Shown: positions 25,655 through 33,976 of the stretch, piece by piece
Numbering within the stretch: position 1 is the first letter of the stretch
Layout: each line of letters starts with the position of its first letter
Source of the DNA: Rhodococcoides fascians A25f
Lineage (GTDB): Bacteria; Actinomycetota; Actinomycetes; Mycobacteriales; Mycobacteriaceae
Reading direction: 5' to 3'
Length of the DNA: 64,000 nucleotides
Assembly: GCF_000760935.2 (NCBI RefSeq)
Contig: NZ_CP049744.1
Coordinates: 1,426,001-1,490,000, forward strand
Position numbers and translations under genes: made by a program
The notes under the pieces: generated by a model
Databases searched by the model: none
What the model saw: the letters and a program-made list of their open reading frames with translations, nothing else
Told to the model about the DNA's origin: nothing

Positions 25655-26938
25655 GTGGACGGTGAGGTCGCGGACACCGCGCGCTCCCAGTCCCGCCGAC
25701 AGAGCGACTCCGCTCGTCGATATCTCGATTTCGAGGCGACCACTCCAGCGCTGCGTTCGACGGTCGAATTCGCCGCTCGCAGCGTCGGATTCGCCATCGC
25801 CCAGCTCAACGTGCTCGACGAAGACACTCAGTACACGCTGGTCAACGTCGGCGGGCCGCCGGTGTCCACCGTCGACCGAGCCGACACGCTGTGCGACGAC
25901 GTGGTGCGAACCGGGGACCCCGCAGTCGTCGCGCTGGGGCGCGTGCACGCCACCACCCGGCAGCGCGCCATCCTCGACGACAACGGCATCGCGTCCTACG
26001 CCTCCGTTCCCTTGCGCGGTCGAGAAGGTCTGGTCATCGGCACCCTGTGCCTGCTCGATCGCACGCCGCGATCGCTCTCGGGTGAGCAGATGCAGGAACT
26101 CGAACAGTTCGCGTCGGTGCTGGAGGAGCAACTCGATCTGCATCGCCGCGTCGGATCCGGGGTCATCCGCCTGGGCAGCGACAACGACATCGCCGACTCC
26201 ATCGCCGACGGTCACATCGTGCCCTGGTTCCAGTCGATCGTGGATCTGCGGACCGAGGAGATCGTCGGCTTCGAGGCGTTGGCGCGCTGGCACCACCCCA
26301 CCCGCGGGATGGTGGTACCGGCGGATTTCGTCCCGTTCGCCGAGGCCAGCGAACTGATCATCGACGTCGACCTCAGCGTGCTCACCCAGGCCGCCGCCGA
26401 GATGAAGAAGTGGCACGTCCACCGTCCCGACCTTCGGCTGACAGTCAACATTTCCGGACGCCACCTCGCACACCCCGACGGCGTCAGCCACCTCGAACGC
26501 GCCATCGCCTCGTCCGGAGTGTCCCCGTCGTCGATCTCGCTCGAACTCACCGAAACCACCGCCGTGACACCTGGCCCGCTGCTGCGCAGGCACATCGACG
26601 ACGTGCACCGACTGGGCTTCCGGGTGCTGCTCGACGATTTCGGTTCGGGCTGGTCCTCGCTCGAACGGTTGGTGACATTGCAGCCCGACGGCATCAAGAT
26701 CGACGGTCACCTGACGCGGTTCGTCGATACCGTCGCCGGGCGCGCGATGATCAGGTCGCTGGCCGGAGTGGCGAAGGACCTCGATCTGACGATGATCGTC
26801 GAAGGCATCGAAAGCCGCGAACAGGCCGACGCCGCACTCGAACTCGGGTGCACCCTGGCACAGGGGTATCTGTGGTCGCGGCCGCAGTCGGCGCAGTCGG
26901 TACTGCGTACGATCGCCGACAGCGTGGGCAGTGGTTAG
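25655..26938 (+). CDS. GAF-EAL protein, probable c-di-GMP phosphodiesterase
   Basis: 427 aa from the GTG at 25655, six bases after a strong GAGGAG; an ATG at 25649 overlaps that site and is less likely. A GAF domain (about residues 20-160) precedes an EAL domain with its catalytic set: EALARW (residues 207-212), NISGRHL, ELTET, DDFGSGWSSL, the KID lysine, VEGIES and QGYLWSRP. All metal and catalytic residues appear present, so hydrolysis of c-di-GMP is likely. There are no membrane spans. A GGDEF protein is encoded 450 bases downstream on the other strand. Confidence 0.92.
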   Translation: MDGEVADTARSQSRRQSDSARRYLDFEATTPALRSTVEFAARSVGFAIAQLNVLDEDTQYTLVNVGGPPVSTVDRADTLCDDVVRTGDPAVVALGRVHATTRQRAILDDNGIASYASVPLRGREGLVIGTLCLLDRTPRSLSGEQMQELEQFASVLEEQLDLHRRVGSGVIRLGSDNDIADSIADGHIVPWFQSIVDLRTEEIVGFEALARWHHPTRGMVVPADFVPFAEASELIIDVDLSVLTQAAAEMKKWHVHRPDLRLTVNISGRHLAHPDGVSHLERAIASSGVSPSSISLELTETTAVTPGPLLRRHIDDVHRLGFRVLLDDFGSGWSSLERLVTLQPDGIKIDGHLTRFVDTVAGRAMIRSLAGVAKDLDLTMIVEGIESREQADAALELGCTLAQGYLWSRPQSAQSVLRTIADSVGSG

Positions 26939-27315
26939 CGGTTGTCTCGTCGGAGCGGGTGATCCTGCGGGATCTGCACCAGCACGATCCGAATCCCGTC
27001 CGGATCCTCGATCCACATCTCGATCAGGCCCCACGGCTCCGTTCGCGCCTCGCGCACGATCGGAATCCCCGCTGATTCCAATTCTTCGGTTGCCGAAACG
27101 ATGTCGCGTACCTGCAGCCACAGCGCGCCGGAGAACGTTCCTGGCTCGTCGCCGCGATGATGCGACGCGATCTCGAGCAAACCCTGGCCCACGAACAACA
27201 CCGTGCCGCCGGGATACTCCCGAAACACGGCAAGAGAGAGGCCATCGCGATAGAACTCGAGGGTCTTCCGATAGTCGGCCGGCCGCAGAATTGTCCGAGA
27301 AGCGAGGATGTCCAC
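26935..27315 (-). CDS. VOC/glyoxalase-fold protein (Rv0546c-like)
   Basis: 126-aa vicinal-oxygen-chelate protein with two beta-alpha-beta-beta-beta halves: ILRPADYRKTLEFYRDGLSL and GLIEMWIEDPDGIRIVLVQIP. The glutamate in the second half (EDPDG context) is kept; the metal set is not complete enough to name a reaction. It occupies the place of the glyoxalase-like gene near pitA and menB in mycobacteria. The GTG start is at 27315, and its stop overlaps the EAL gene stop by 4 bases. Confidence 0.82.
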   Translation of the reverse strand: MDILASRTILRPADYRKTLEFYRDGLSLAVFREYPGGTVLFVGQGLLEIASHHRGDEPGTFSGALWLQVRDIVSATEELESAGIPIVREARTEPWGLIEMWIEDPDGIRIVLVQIPQDHPLRRDNR

Positions 27316-27357
27316 CCCGCATGGATACCACGCTCACGCGTGGTCGTTCCGGATCAT

Positions 27358-27379
27358 GGTCGTTCCGCGGGCTCCACTC
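27358..27379 (-). repeat. Dispersed GGAGTGGAGCC-type repeat, intergenic copy
   Basis: On the reverse strand: GAGTGGAGCCC then GCGGAACGACC, with an extra GGAACGACC just downstream (27342-27350). It lies between the VOC gene start and the GGDEF gene stop. It is the same motif as at 29513, 33559 and 53889/53939. Confidence 0.75.
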
Positions 27380-27391
27380 GGCGGGTTCGAC

Positions 27392-28495
27392 TCACAGGAC
27401 GCTCTTGATCACCCGATCGCCGCCCGCAGCCTTGGCCTCGTACATCATCGAGTCCGCCACCCGTGTTGCGCGCGTGACGATGTCGACGTCCTGGTCCCAC
27501 AGCGCCGAATCCCAGTACACGATGGCTGCCCCGATGCTGACGGTCACCGAGACGGAGTCGGCCGGGTCGCGTAGGGCTCGGCGCACTCCGTGGATCAGCG
27601 CGTCGATGTGCAATCGCGACGTCGACACCACGGCGAGGTACTCCTCACCGCCGGTGCGGGCGAGCACCCCGTACTCGCCGAGGTGGGATCCGAGCCGCTC
27701 GGCGACGCGCACGATGACCGCGTCTCCTTCCTCGTGCCCGTAGCGGTCGTTGACGGCTTTGAAGCGGTCGATGTCCACCACCAGTACACCCACGCATCGA
27801 TCCTGGTCCCGCCCGAGCAGCCACACGTCGTCCACGGCCGCGTCGAGTCCGCGTCGATTCAGCAACCCGGTGAGCGGATCGAGAAACGAACTTCGAGCGT
27901 CCTCGGTCAGGACGGCCACCAGCAGGTGCGAGGTCAGCGGAACCCCGGCAATCGCCAACAGCACCACGTTGGTCCGGAAGATCAACGATGCGATGTCCAC
28001 GTCGTCAGCGGCGTGGGTCGCCACTGCGGCCGCGACAGTGCACGCCACTGCGAAGAACAAATGGGCCACCAGCCAGCGCGGGCTGAGGAAGAACGTGCAG
28101 AAGGTGCCGATCACGGCGAACAGGGCGCAGGTGAGAATCGCGTCCACAATCGGGTTGATCAGAAGTGTGGATGCTGTGCCCAGGTCGGCGAACACGGCGA
28201 ATGCCACCACCCCCAATCGGCCGGGGAACGGCCTGGTGATCCACGCGGCCGCGACCACCACGACCATGACGAGCAAGACGGCTTTCCAGCCGATCGCGAC
28301 GATGCTCCGCGAGGTGTCGACGGAAAAGAGGGACACCACCGCTAGAGCGCCGTAGTTGAGCGTCAGGACGGCCATCACCCAGCGGATGAGTCGTCCGGTG
28401 GGACGCGAGTTCTGAAAGTCCGCCATCCAGCGGTAGTCGAAGGGCTGGGTGAACCAGGCTCGGACCGCCTTCACAGCACCGCCTGGGGAGTTCAC
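27392..28495 (-). CDS. Membrane-bound GGDEF protein, probable diguanylate cyclase
   Basis: 367 aa. Six or so membrane spans fill residues about 35-200 without an obvious ligand domain. The GGDEF domain begins at SFLDPLTGLLNRRGLD; the active loop is RTGGEEYLAVV (GGEEY at residues 282-286), an accepted active variant. The RxxD product-inhibition site is not present upstream of it (GEYG instead). The start is a GTG 7 bases after the menB stop, so it is probably co-transcribed with menB. An EAL protein lies nearby. Confidence 0.9.
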   Translation of the reverse strand: MNSPGGAVKAVRAWFTQPFDYRWMADFQNSRPTGRLIRWVMAVLTLNYGALAVVSLFSVDTSRSIVAIGWKAVLLVMVVVVAAAWITRPFPGRLGVVAFAVFADLGTASTLLINPIVDAILTCALFAVIGTFCTFFLSPRWLVAHLFFAVACTVAAAVATHAADDVDIASLIFRTNVVLLAIAGVPLTSHLLVAVLTEDARSSFLDPLTGLLNRRGLDAAVDDVWLLGRDQDRCVGVLVVDIDRFKAVNDRYGHEEGDAVIVRVAERLGSHLGEYGVLARTGGEEYLAVVSTSRLHIDALIHGVRRALRDPADSVSVTVSIGAAIVYWDSALWDQDVDIVTRATRVADSMMYEAKAAGGDRVIKSVL

Positions 28496-28502
28496 GAGCG
28501 GG

Positions 28503-29396
28503 TCAGAAATATCGAGGGAACGGCGACCAGTCGGGCTCGCGCTTGTCCAGGAAGGCGTCGCGCCCCTCCACGGCCTCGTCCGTCATGTACGCCAGGCGAG
28601 TCGCTTCACCGGCGAACAGCTGCTGGCCCACCAGGCCGTCGTCCTGCAGGTTGAACGCATACTTGAGCATCCGTTGCGCCTGAGGGGACTTCGCGTTGAT
28701 CTTCGCGGCCCACTCGATGGCCGTGTTCTCGAGCTCGGCGTGATCGACCACCTTGTTCACCGCGCCCATGCGGTGCATCTCCTCGGCCGAGTACGTCTCG
28801 CCGAGGAAGAAGATCTCTCGGGCGAACTTCTGACCGACCATCTTGGCCAGGTACGCGCTGCCGTAGCCACCGTCGAAGCTGCCGACATCGGCGTCGGTCT
28901 GCTTGAACCGAGCGTGTTCGCGGCTCGCCAGCGTCAGATCGCACACCACGTGCAGGCTGTGGCCTCCGCCCGCTGCCCAGCCGTTGACCAGGCAGATGAC
29001 GACCTTGGGCATGAATCTGATCAACCGCTGCACTTCCAGGATGTGCAGGCGGCCGGCGCGAGCCTTGTCGACCGTCTCGGCCGTTTCACCGTCCGCATAC
29101 TGGTAGCCACTTCGTCCACGAATGCGCTGATCGCCGCCGGAGCAGAAGGCCCAGCCGCCGTCCTTGCTGCTCGGCCCGTTTCCGGTGAGCAGCACCGTTC
29201 CCACGTCGGAGCTCACCCGTGCGTGCTCGAGCGCGCGGTAGAGCTCGTCGACGGTGTGCGGCCGAAACGCGTTGCGAATCTCGGGACGATCGAACGCAAC
29301 TCGCACGGTCGCGTCGGACACGTGCCGGTGATACGTGATGTCGGTCAGATCTTCGAAACCGGGAACGGGGAGCCACAGCTCGGGAGTGAAGGTCAC
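28503..29396 (-). CDS. menB: 1,4-dihydroxy-2-naphthoyl-CoA synthase
   Basis: 297-aa crotonase-fold enzyme that closes the second ring of o-succinylbenzoyl-CoA. Diagnostic MenB segments are GWAFCSGGDQRIRGRSGYQY, VVICLVNGWAAGGGHSLH, TDADVGSFDGGYGSAYLA and the C-terminal FLDKREPDWSPFPRYF. The length fits actinobacterial MenB. It is followed on the same strand by the GGDEF gene and is divergent from the thioesterase-menC pair. Confidence 0.97.
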   Translation of the reverse strand: MTFTPELWLPVPGFEDLTDITYHRHVSDATVRVAFDRPEIRNAFRPHTVDELYRALEHARVSSDVGTVLLTGNGPSSKDGGWAFCSGGDQRIRGRSGYQYADGETAETVDKARAGRLHILEVQRLIRFMPKVVICLVNGWAAGGGHSLHVVCDLTLASREHARFKQTDADVGSFDGGYGSAYLAKMVGQKFAREIFFLGETYSAEEMHRMGAVNKVVDHAELENTAIEWAAKINAKSPQAQRMLKYAFNLQDDGLVGQQLFAGEATRLAYMTDEAVEGRDAFLDKREPDWSPFPRYF

Positions 29397-29463
29397 GGGC
29401 GTCAGCTTAACGGTGGTCGGGGTTGCATCCGTGCCGACCGGTCGGTGCAGCTAGCGTGCAGTC

Positions 29464-30129
29464 ATGACCGATCCGAAGCAGCTCGACCGCGATTACGGCC
29501 ATCACGGAGACAGGAGTGGAGCCCGCGGAACGACCCGAGGGGGCTTCCCGCGTTTCGTGCCGGCGAAGGTGGGCCCGGAATACGGGCAGCTGCTCGAGGC
29601 CTTGCGCACGGTGCAGGACCTCGCGGTGTCCACCTCGCTGCCTGCCGAGGTCGCCGAGACAGCCGCAGGCAAGGCCCGAGAATTGGTCGAGCTGTTGACG
29701 CCGCACGTGGTGGCCGAGGGCCGTCAGACGGCCGGGCGAGTTCCGCGTCTGCCGGGGCGCGGCTCGCTGTTGCTGATGCCCTGGATCATCGAAAAGATCG
29801 ACGCCGACGGCGTCCGCAGCCGGGGCATGTTCCGGCGTTTCCATCTCGGTGGTAACTCCGCCGCGCACGGCGGCACGCTGCCACTGCTGTTCGACGACCT
29901 CTTCGGCCTGATCCAGCACGCCTACGGAAGGCCCATCAGCCGCACGGCGTACCTGCACATCAACTACCGCAAGGTGACGCCGCTCAACACCGAGCTGGTC
30001 GTCGAGGGTGCAGTGGACAGGGTGGAAGGACGTAAGACGTTCATCAACGCTCGGCTCACCGATCTGGACGGCAACCTGTTGGCCGACTGCGAGGCGTTGA
30101 TGGTGCAGTTGCTTCCGGGGCAGCAATGA
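29464..30129 (+). CDS. Hotdog-fold thioesterase (PaaI type) coupled to menC
   Basis: 221 aa. The hotdog core is in the C-terminal half: FHLGGNSAAHGGTLPLLFDDLFG, HINYRKVTPLNTELVVEGAVDRVEGRKTFINARLTD. The GG..AHGG segment is where PaaI-type enzymes bind and cleave acyl-CoA. The N-terminal 90 residues are an extension, and residues about 18-24 (SGARGTT) are encoded by a copy of a dispersed DNA repeat. The gene overlaps menC by 4 bases and is divergent from menB, so DHNA-CoA is a reasonable candidate substrate. That assignment is inference. Confidence 0.85.
   Translation: MTDPKQLDRDYGHHGDRSGARGTTRGGFPRFVPAKVGPEYGQLLEALRTVQDLAVSTSLPAEVAETAAGKARELVELLTPHVVAEGRQTAGRVPRLPGRGSLLLMPWIIEKIDADGVRSRGMFRRFHLGGNSAAHGGTLPLLFDDLFGLIQHAYGRPISRTAYLHINYRKVTPLNTELVVEGAVDRVEGRKTFINARLTDLDGNLLADCEALMVQLLPGQQ
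29513..29535 (+). repeat. Dispersed GGAGTGGAGCC-type repeat inside the thioesterase gene
   Basis: GGAGTGGAGCC, then C, then GCGGAACGACC, read in frame as SGARGTT. The same motif and frame occur in the siderophore-interacting protein gene, and the DNA motif recurs between genes at 27358 and 53889. Confidence 0.8.
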
Positions 30130-31097
30130 TCCCGGCGGCCGACGATCTGCTCGACGGCGCACACGTGCTCTCGATGCCGATGCGGACGAAATTCCGTGGC
30201 ATCACCACCCGCGAGGTGATGTTGATTCAGGGGCCCGCCGGATGGGGTGAGTTCTCGCCGTTCACCGAGTACGACGACGGCGAATCGGCTCCGTGGTTGG
30301 CGTCGGCGATCGAGGCTGCGTGGGAGGGCCCGCCGAGCCCACTGCGTCGACGCATCCCGGTGAACGCGACGGTTCCTGCGGTGCCTGCCTCCGAGGTGGC
30401 GTCGGTGCTGAGTCGGTCTCCCGGGGCCGAGACGGCGAAGGTGAAGGTGGCCGAGAAAGGGCAGACCCTCGCCGACGACGTCGCTCGCGTCCGCGCAGTG
30501 CGCGAGCTGGTGCCGCGGGTCCGAATCGACGCCAACGGCGGCTGGACCGTCGACGAAGCGGTGACGGCGCTGGCAGCCCTGACAGCCGACGGTCCGCTCG
30601 AGTACGCCGAGCAACCGTGCGCCACCGTTGCCGAGCTCGTCGAACTGCGGCGTCGAACACCGGGGATACGGGTGGCCGCCGACGAGAGCATCCGCCGAGC
30701 CGAGGACCCGATGAAGGTCGTGCGGGCAGGCGGAGCCGACATCGCGGTACTGAAGGTCGCTCCGCTGGGCGGGATGCGGGCGGTGCTCGAACTGGCCGGT
30801 GAACTGGGGGAGTACGGCGTGCCGGTGGTGGTGTCGAGTGCACTCGATTCCGCGGTCGGTATCTCGGCCGGGTTGGCCGCAGCCGCTGCGCTGCCGCATC
30901 TCGAATTCGCGTGCGGATTGGGGACGGGCAGCCTGTTCGTCCGTGACGTCGCCCCGGCACCGGACGTGGTCGACGGAACGTATCCGGCCGCGCGCGCCGA
31001 ACCGGATGCGCAGGCCTTGATCGAACTCGGTGCCGACGCCGAGCGCACGCAGTGGTGGATCGATCGAGTTCGGCGCTGCCACGCCCTTCTGCGGTAG
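30126..31097 (+). CDS. menC: o-succinylbenzoate synthase
   Basis: Enolase-superfamily enzyme that dehydrates SHCHC to o-succinylbenzoate. The 323-aa product has the catalytic lysine motif AKVKVAEKG, metal ligands in VRIDANGGW, EYAEQPC and VAADESIRR, and the second lysine in AVLKVAPLGG. Length and motifs match actinobacterial MenC (Rv0553-like). Its ATG lies in the ATGA overlap with the thioesterase stop, so the two are translated together. Confidence 0.95.
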   Translation: MIPAADDLLDGAHVLSMPMRTKFRGITTREVMLIQGPAGWGEFSPFTEYDDGESAPWLASAIEAAWEGPPSPLRRRIPVNATVPAVPASEVASVLSRSPGAETAKVKVAEKGQTLADDVARVRAVRELVPRVRIDANGGWTVDEAVTALAALTADGPLEYAEQPCATVAELVELRRRTPGIRVAADESIRRAEDPMKVVRAGGADIAVLKVAPLGGMRAVLELAGELGEYGVPVVVSSALDSAVGISAGLAAAAALPHLEFACGLGTGSLFVRDVAPAPDVVDGTYPAARAEPDAQALIELGADAERTQWWIDRVRRCHALLR

Positions 31098-31148
31098 TCT
31101 TGCGCCCGGTCCGCGTTGGGCCGCTACACATCTGGGAGGAACTTCGAA

Positions 31149-31592
31149 GTGGTTGCTGCACTGAAGGATTCGCTGCTCGACGAGTCGAAGGCCGACGCGC
31201 TGCGCGTCGATGTCCTGGCGCTGATCGACGCCGAGGTTGCGGACAAGAAGGGCGCGAGCGGGCTCGCGGTCAAGGGGGGATACGGCGCAGTGAAGAAGGT
31301 CGGGCCGTCGTACATCGACAGTGCGGTCTCGGCTCTGTGGCCCGATTTCGTGGACAAGCTCGACCCGTTCTGGCAGTCGTACAACGCTGCCCCGCAGGGC
31401 ACGTTCGGTGAGTACCTCGCCGCGAACGGCGACGCCGCGTCCGACGCACTGCTCTCGGTCACCGATGCGCGCATCGAGGAAACCGACAAGTCCGTCGTCA
31501 AGAAGTTCTACGGCAGCCTGCGTGGCTCGGCCAAGAAGAACGTCACCGAGGCACTGCCTCGGGTGGGTGACCTCGTCACCAAGCACGCCTGA
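31149..31592 (+). CDS. Conserved actinobacterial protein (DUF6918-like)
   Basis: 147 aa from the GTG at 31149, with GGGAGGA eight bases upstream. The protein is helical and soluble, with characteristic segments VAALKDSLLDESKADALRVD, GLAVKGGYGAVKKVGPSYI and ALLSVTDARIEE...LPRVGDLVTKHA. I recall similar unnamed proteins in Rhodococcus and mycobacteria but no function. It ends just before a large hairpin shared with the convergent gene. Confidence 0.75.
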   Translation: MVAALKDSLLDESKADALRVDVLALIDAEVADKKGASGLAVKGGYGAVKKVGPSYIDSAVSALWPDFVDKLDPFWQSYNAAPQGTFGEYLAANGDAASDALLSVTDARIEETDKSVVKKFYGSLRGSAKKNVTEALPRVGDLVTKHA

Positions 31593-31603
31593 GCGGCTTC
31601 GCC

Positions 31604-31651
31604 GCATGTGACCGGAAACTCGTACCCTGCTACGAGTTTCCGCTCACATGC
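31604..31651. terminator. Large two-part hairpin between convergent genes
   Basis: GCATGTGA (31604-31611) pairs with TCACATGC (31644-31651), and inside it GGAAACTCGTA (31614-31624) pairs exactly with TACGAGTTTCC (31631-31641) around the loop CCCTGC. It has no T-tract. It sits between convergent stops and includes the reverse gene's stop codon, so a bidirectional terminator or a dispersed palindromic repeat is likely. A degenerate relative lies at 53857. Confidence 0.75.
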
Positions 31652-33041
31652 GCGTAGCGCTCAACCGCTCCCAATCGGCCTCGGTCTGATCTGCGTACAG
31701 CCGCGCGAATCGGCCGAGAGCGACGTCGAGCTCATCGGAATCGCCCGTGTATCCCGAGATCATCGACGCGCCGCTGGTGCGGGCATGTCCCTTGGCCAGG
31801 AGGCGCCCCACCACCCGCGCGTAGTCCACCAGGGCCGGTGCATCGATCGACGAGAGATCGATCGTCCCCTTCATGTTGCGGAACTGCCGCACGTAGTACT
31901 GCCGTCCGGCGATGGTGGTCCAGCCCAGCAGCGGATCGCTCACCGTCTGCAGATCCTGTTGGTACTCCACGACGCGCTGTCCCTGATGGTCGTGCCACGC
32001 CGATTCACCGTGCACGTACGGTGCGAGCACCGACCGTCTGGCCTGCTTGAGCTGCAGAAACACCACATCGTCCTCGCTGGTGCCCTCGAGTAGCGCGACG
32101 TACGCCCGAAGCCCGACACTGCCGACTCCGACGACTCGGTGCGCGACGTCGATCAACGTGTATCCCCCCAGCACCCGACGCCAATGCGGGGTGAGGGTGA
32201 GCAGGTATTCGTCCAGCCCGACGGCGAGGAGCTCTTCGTCCTTCGCCGAGATGCGTGTGGTGATCGGCGGCTCCTCGACGATCCTGCGCGTCCCCTCGTG
32301 CTCCTCGGTGAATCGAGGTAACACGCGGTCACTGGTGCGCCGACGCGCTTTCTTGGTGGCGCGCTTGATCTCCTTGCGCAACGATCCGGCGGTGGCGTCC
32401 CGCTGCAGTTTCTCCGCCGTCAGACGCTGGAACGAACGCGACATCAGCGGCTCGTCCGCAAGCCTGGCCACCTCGATCCGATACGAGGACACACAGGCGG
32501 TGACGGCGTCGCGGCACTGATCCTCGCTGCGTCCGTTCTGCCGCCCGGCCACCCAGATGCTGGCAGCGAGGCGTCGTAGATCCCACTCCCAGGCTCCCGG
32601 ATGCGCCTCGTCGAAATCGTTGAGGTCGATGACGAGGTCACGTTCCGGCGAGGCGTAGAAGCCGAAATTGCCGAGGTGGGCGTCGCCGCTGATCACCGGG
32701 TTGATCCCGGTCGAGGGCAGCATCGCGACGTCCCGGGCCATGACGATGGCCGTTCCGCGCAGAAATCCGTACGGGGATTCGACCATCCGCTCGAGGCGCG
32801 TGGGAATCAACCATTCGATTCGGCCCTGGTGCGAGTACTCGATCTGCTTGACCGGGTCGGGGCGATCCGGCGGCGCTGTCCACTCCCCGAGCGAGGCGAT
32901 CGGCACCTTCTCGCGCAGGCGTCGGCCCAATTCGTACCGCTCGGCCCGGGGGAGTGGCCGAGCGCGCAGTGATGCGTACGGTGCGCCGTCGACCCCTACC
33001 GAGTCGGTGACGACGGTGTGACCTTTTACGGAGCCGGACAT
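31644..33041 (-). CDS. DUF2252 protein (kinase-like fold)
   Basis: 465 aa. Family signatures are FLRGTAIVMARDVAML, VISGDAHLGNFGFYASPERDLVIDLNDFDEAHPGAWEWDLRRLAAS (an HxGNF...DFD catalytic-loop-like motif as in aminoglycoside-kinase folds) and FLQLKQARRSVL. DUF2252 proteins are widespread in actinobacteria; a phosphotransferase activity is suspected from the fold but not shown. The stop codon lies in the arm of the hairpin at 31604-31651. No regulatory site is evident. Confidence 0.88.
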   Translation of the reverse strand: MSGSVKGHTVVTDSVGVDGAPYASLRARPLPRAERYELGRRLREKVPIASLGEWTAPPDRPDPVKQIEYSHQGRIEWLIPTRLERMVESPYGFLRGTAIVMARDVAMLPSTGINPVISGDAHLGNFGFYASPERDLVIDLNDFDEAHPGAWEWDLRRLAASIWVAGRQNGRSEDQCRDAVTACVSSYRIEVARLADEPLMSRSFQRLTAEKLQRDATAGSLRKEIKRATKKARRRTSDRVLPRFTEEHEGTRRIVEEPPITTRISAKDEELLAVGLDEYLLTLTPHWRRVLGGYTLIDVAHRVVGVGSVGLRAYVALLEGTSEDDVVFLQLKQARRSVLAPYVHGESAWHDHQGQRVVEYQQDLQTVSDPLLGWTTIAGRQYYVRQFRNMKGTIDLSSIDAPALVDYARVVGRLLAKGHARTSGASMISGYTGDSDELDVALGRFARLYADQTEADWERLSATRM

Positions 33042-33063
33042 GTGAGATCACACTAATCGAGCG

Positions 33064-33927
33064 CTACGGGGCGGCTTTACCGAACTTCCAGTATCCGGTG
33101 AAGCAGATCTGCGACTTGGGCACGGAACGCTCGTTCACCAGGTATCGGCGCAGGCCCGTCGCCAGTCCCTGTTCCCCTGCCACGTAGACGTGGGGATCGC
33201 CGTCCGGCAGCTCGGCCTTCTGCACCGCGGCCAACGCGGCCTCGCCCGGCTTGGCAAGGTCGTTGGGGCGCACGATCCATTGGATCTCGACGCCTGCCTG
33301 CACGTTCTGTTTCTGGATATCGGCCTCGGTAGGAACTTCGATGAAGGCCTTGACTCGAACGTCCTCCGATGACGACCGCAGAATGCCGAGAACGGCCGGG
33401 GCCGCACTCTCGTCGCCGACGAGCAACTGCCAGCTCGACCGTCCGTCGTCGGTGTAGATGCGCCCTTCGTCGAGGATCGCGACACGGTCGCCTGGCGCGG
33501 CCTTCTGCGCCCACACCGACGCCGGGCCACTGTGGCCGGCTCCACTCCCGTCTTTCTGGGTCGTTCCGCCGGCTCCACTCCCGTGCACCACGAAGTCCAC
33601 GTCCAGCTCCGGGCCGTCGCCGTGCTTGCCCTGTCCCGCAGCCCGGTACCGGCTGATGGTGTAGTTGCGAACCACCGGCTTGGTGTCCTTGGAGAACGCC
33701 AGATACTGCGCGTACCAGAGCATCGAGGTGGTGCTGGGGATGCGCGGCTCGTCCTGGCCCGGCTGCGGCAGAAACAGGCGAAACCAGTGGTCGTAGCCCA
33801 TGTATCGGAAGTTCGACAACGAATCGCCGCCGAGGGTGACCCGGATGAAGCTGGGGCTGATTCGGTCGCTCTCGAGCACGGTGAGGCGGTAGAAAGCGGG
33901 CTTGTCCGGCTTGAGGTACTTGCTCAT
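33064..33927 (-). CDS. Siderophore-interacting FAD-binding protein (ferric-siderophore reductase) with repeat-encoded insertion
   Basis: 287-aa SIP-family reductase. The FAD motif is RNYTISRYR, the flavin/nicotinamide fold starts at SSWQLLVGDESAAPAVLGIL, and the C-terminal motif is CFTGYWKFG. These enzymes release iron from siderophores in the cytosol. In the loop where relatives read directly from an HG to GPAS.W, this protein has about 17 extra residues: SGAGGTT, QKDG, SGAG. They are encoded by one full and one partial copy of the dispersed repeat. The insertion probably lies on the surface and may not impair function. Confidence 0.9.
   Translation of the reverse strand: MSKYLKPDKPAFYRLTVLESDRISPSFIRVTLGGDSLSNFRYMGYDHWFRLFLPQPGQDEPRIPSTTSMLWYAQYLAFSKDTKPVVRNYTISRYRAAGQGKHGDGPELDVDFVVHGSGAGGTTQKDGSGAGHSGPASVWAQKAAPGDRVAILDEGRIYTDDGRSSWQLLVGDESAAPAVLGILRSSSEDVRVKAFIEVPTEADIQKQNVQAGVEIQWIVRPNDLAKPGEAALAAVQKAELPDGDPHVYVAGEQGLATGLRRYLVNERSVPKSQICFTGYWKFGKAAP
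33536..33581 (-). repeat. Dispersed GGAGTGGAGCC-type repeat inside the SIP gene (one full, one partial copy)
   Basis: Reverse strand: full copy at 33581-33559 (GGAGTGGAGCC, G, GCGGAACGACC) and a partial copy, GGAGTGGAGCCGG, at 33548-33536. Both are in the reading frame that gives Ser-Gly-Ala. Confidence 0.8.
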
Positions 33928-33976
33928 GTCGCAGAGGTTAGCCGACCCTAATCACCGATGGGGTTGCGTCGATGTC

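Noticed and set aside
29964..31607. 547-aa reverse open frame
   Set aside because: It is antisense to menC and the DUF6918-like gene; no protein family recognised.
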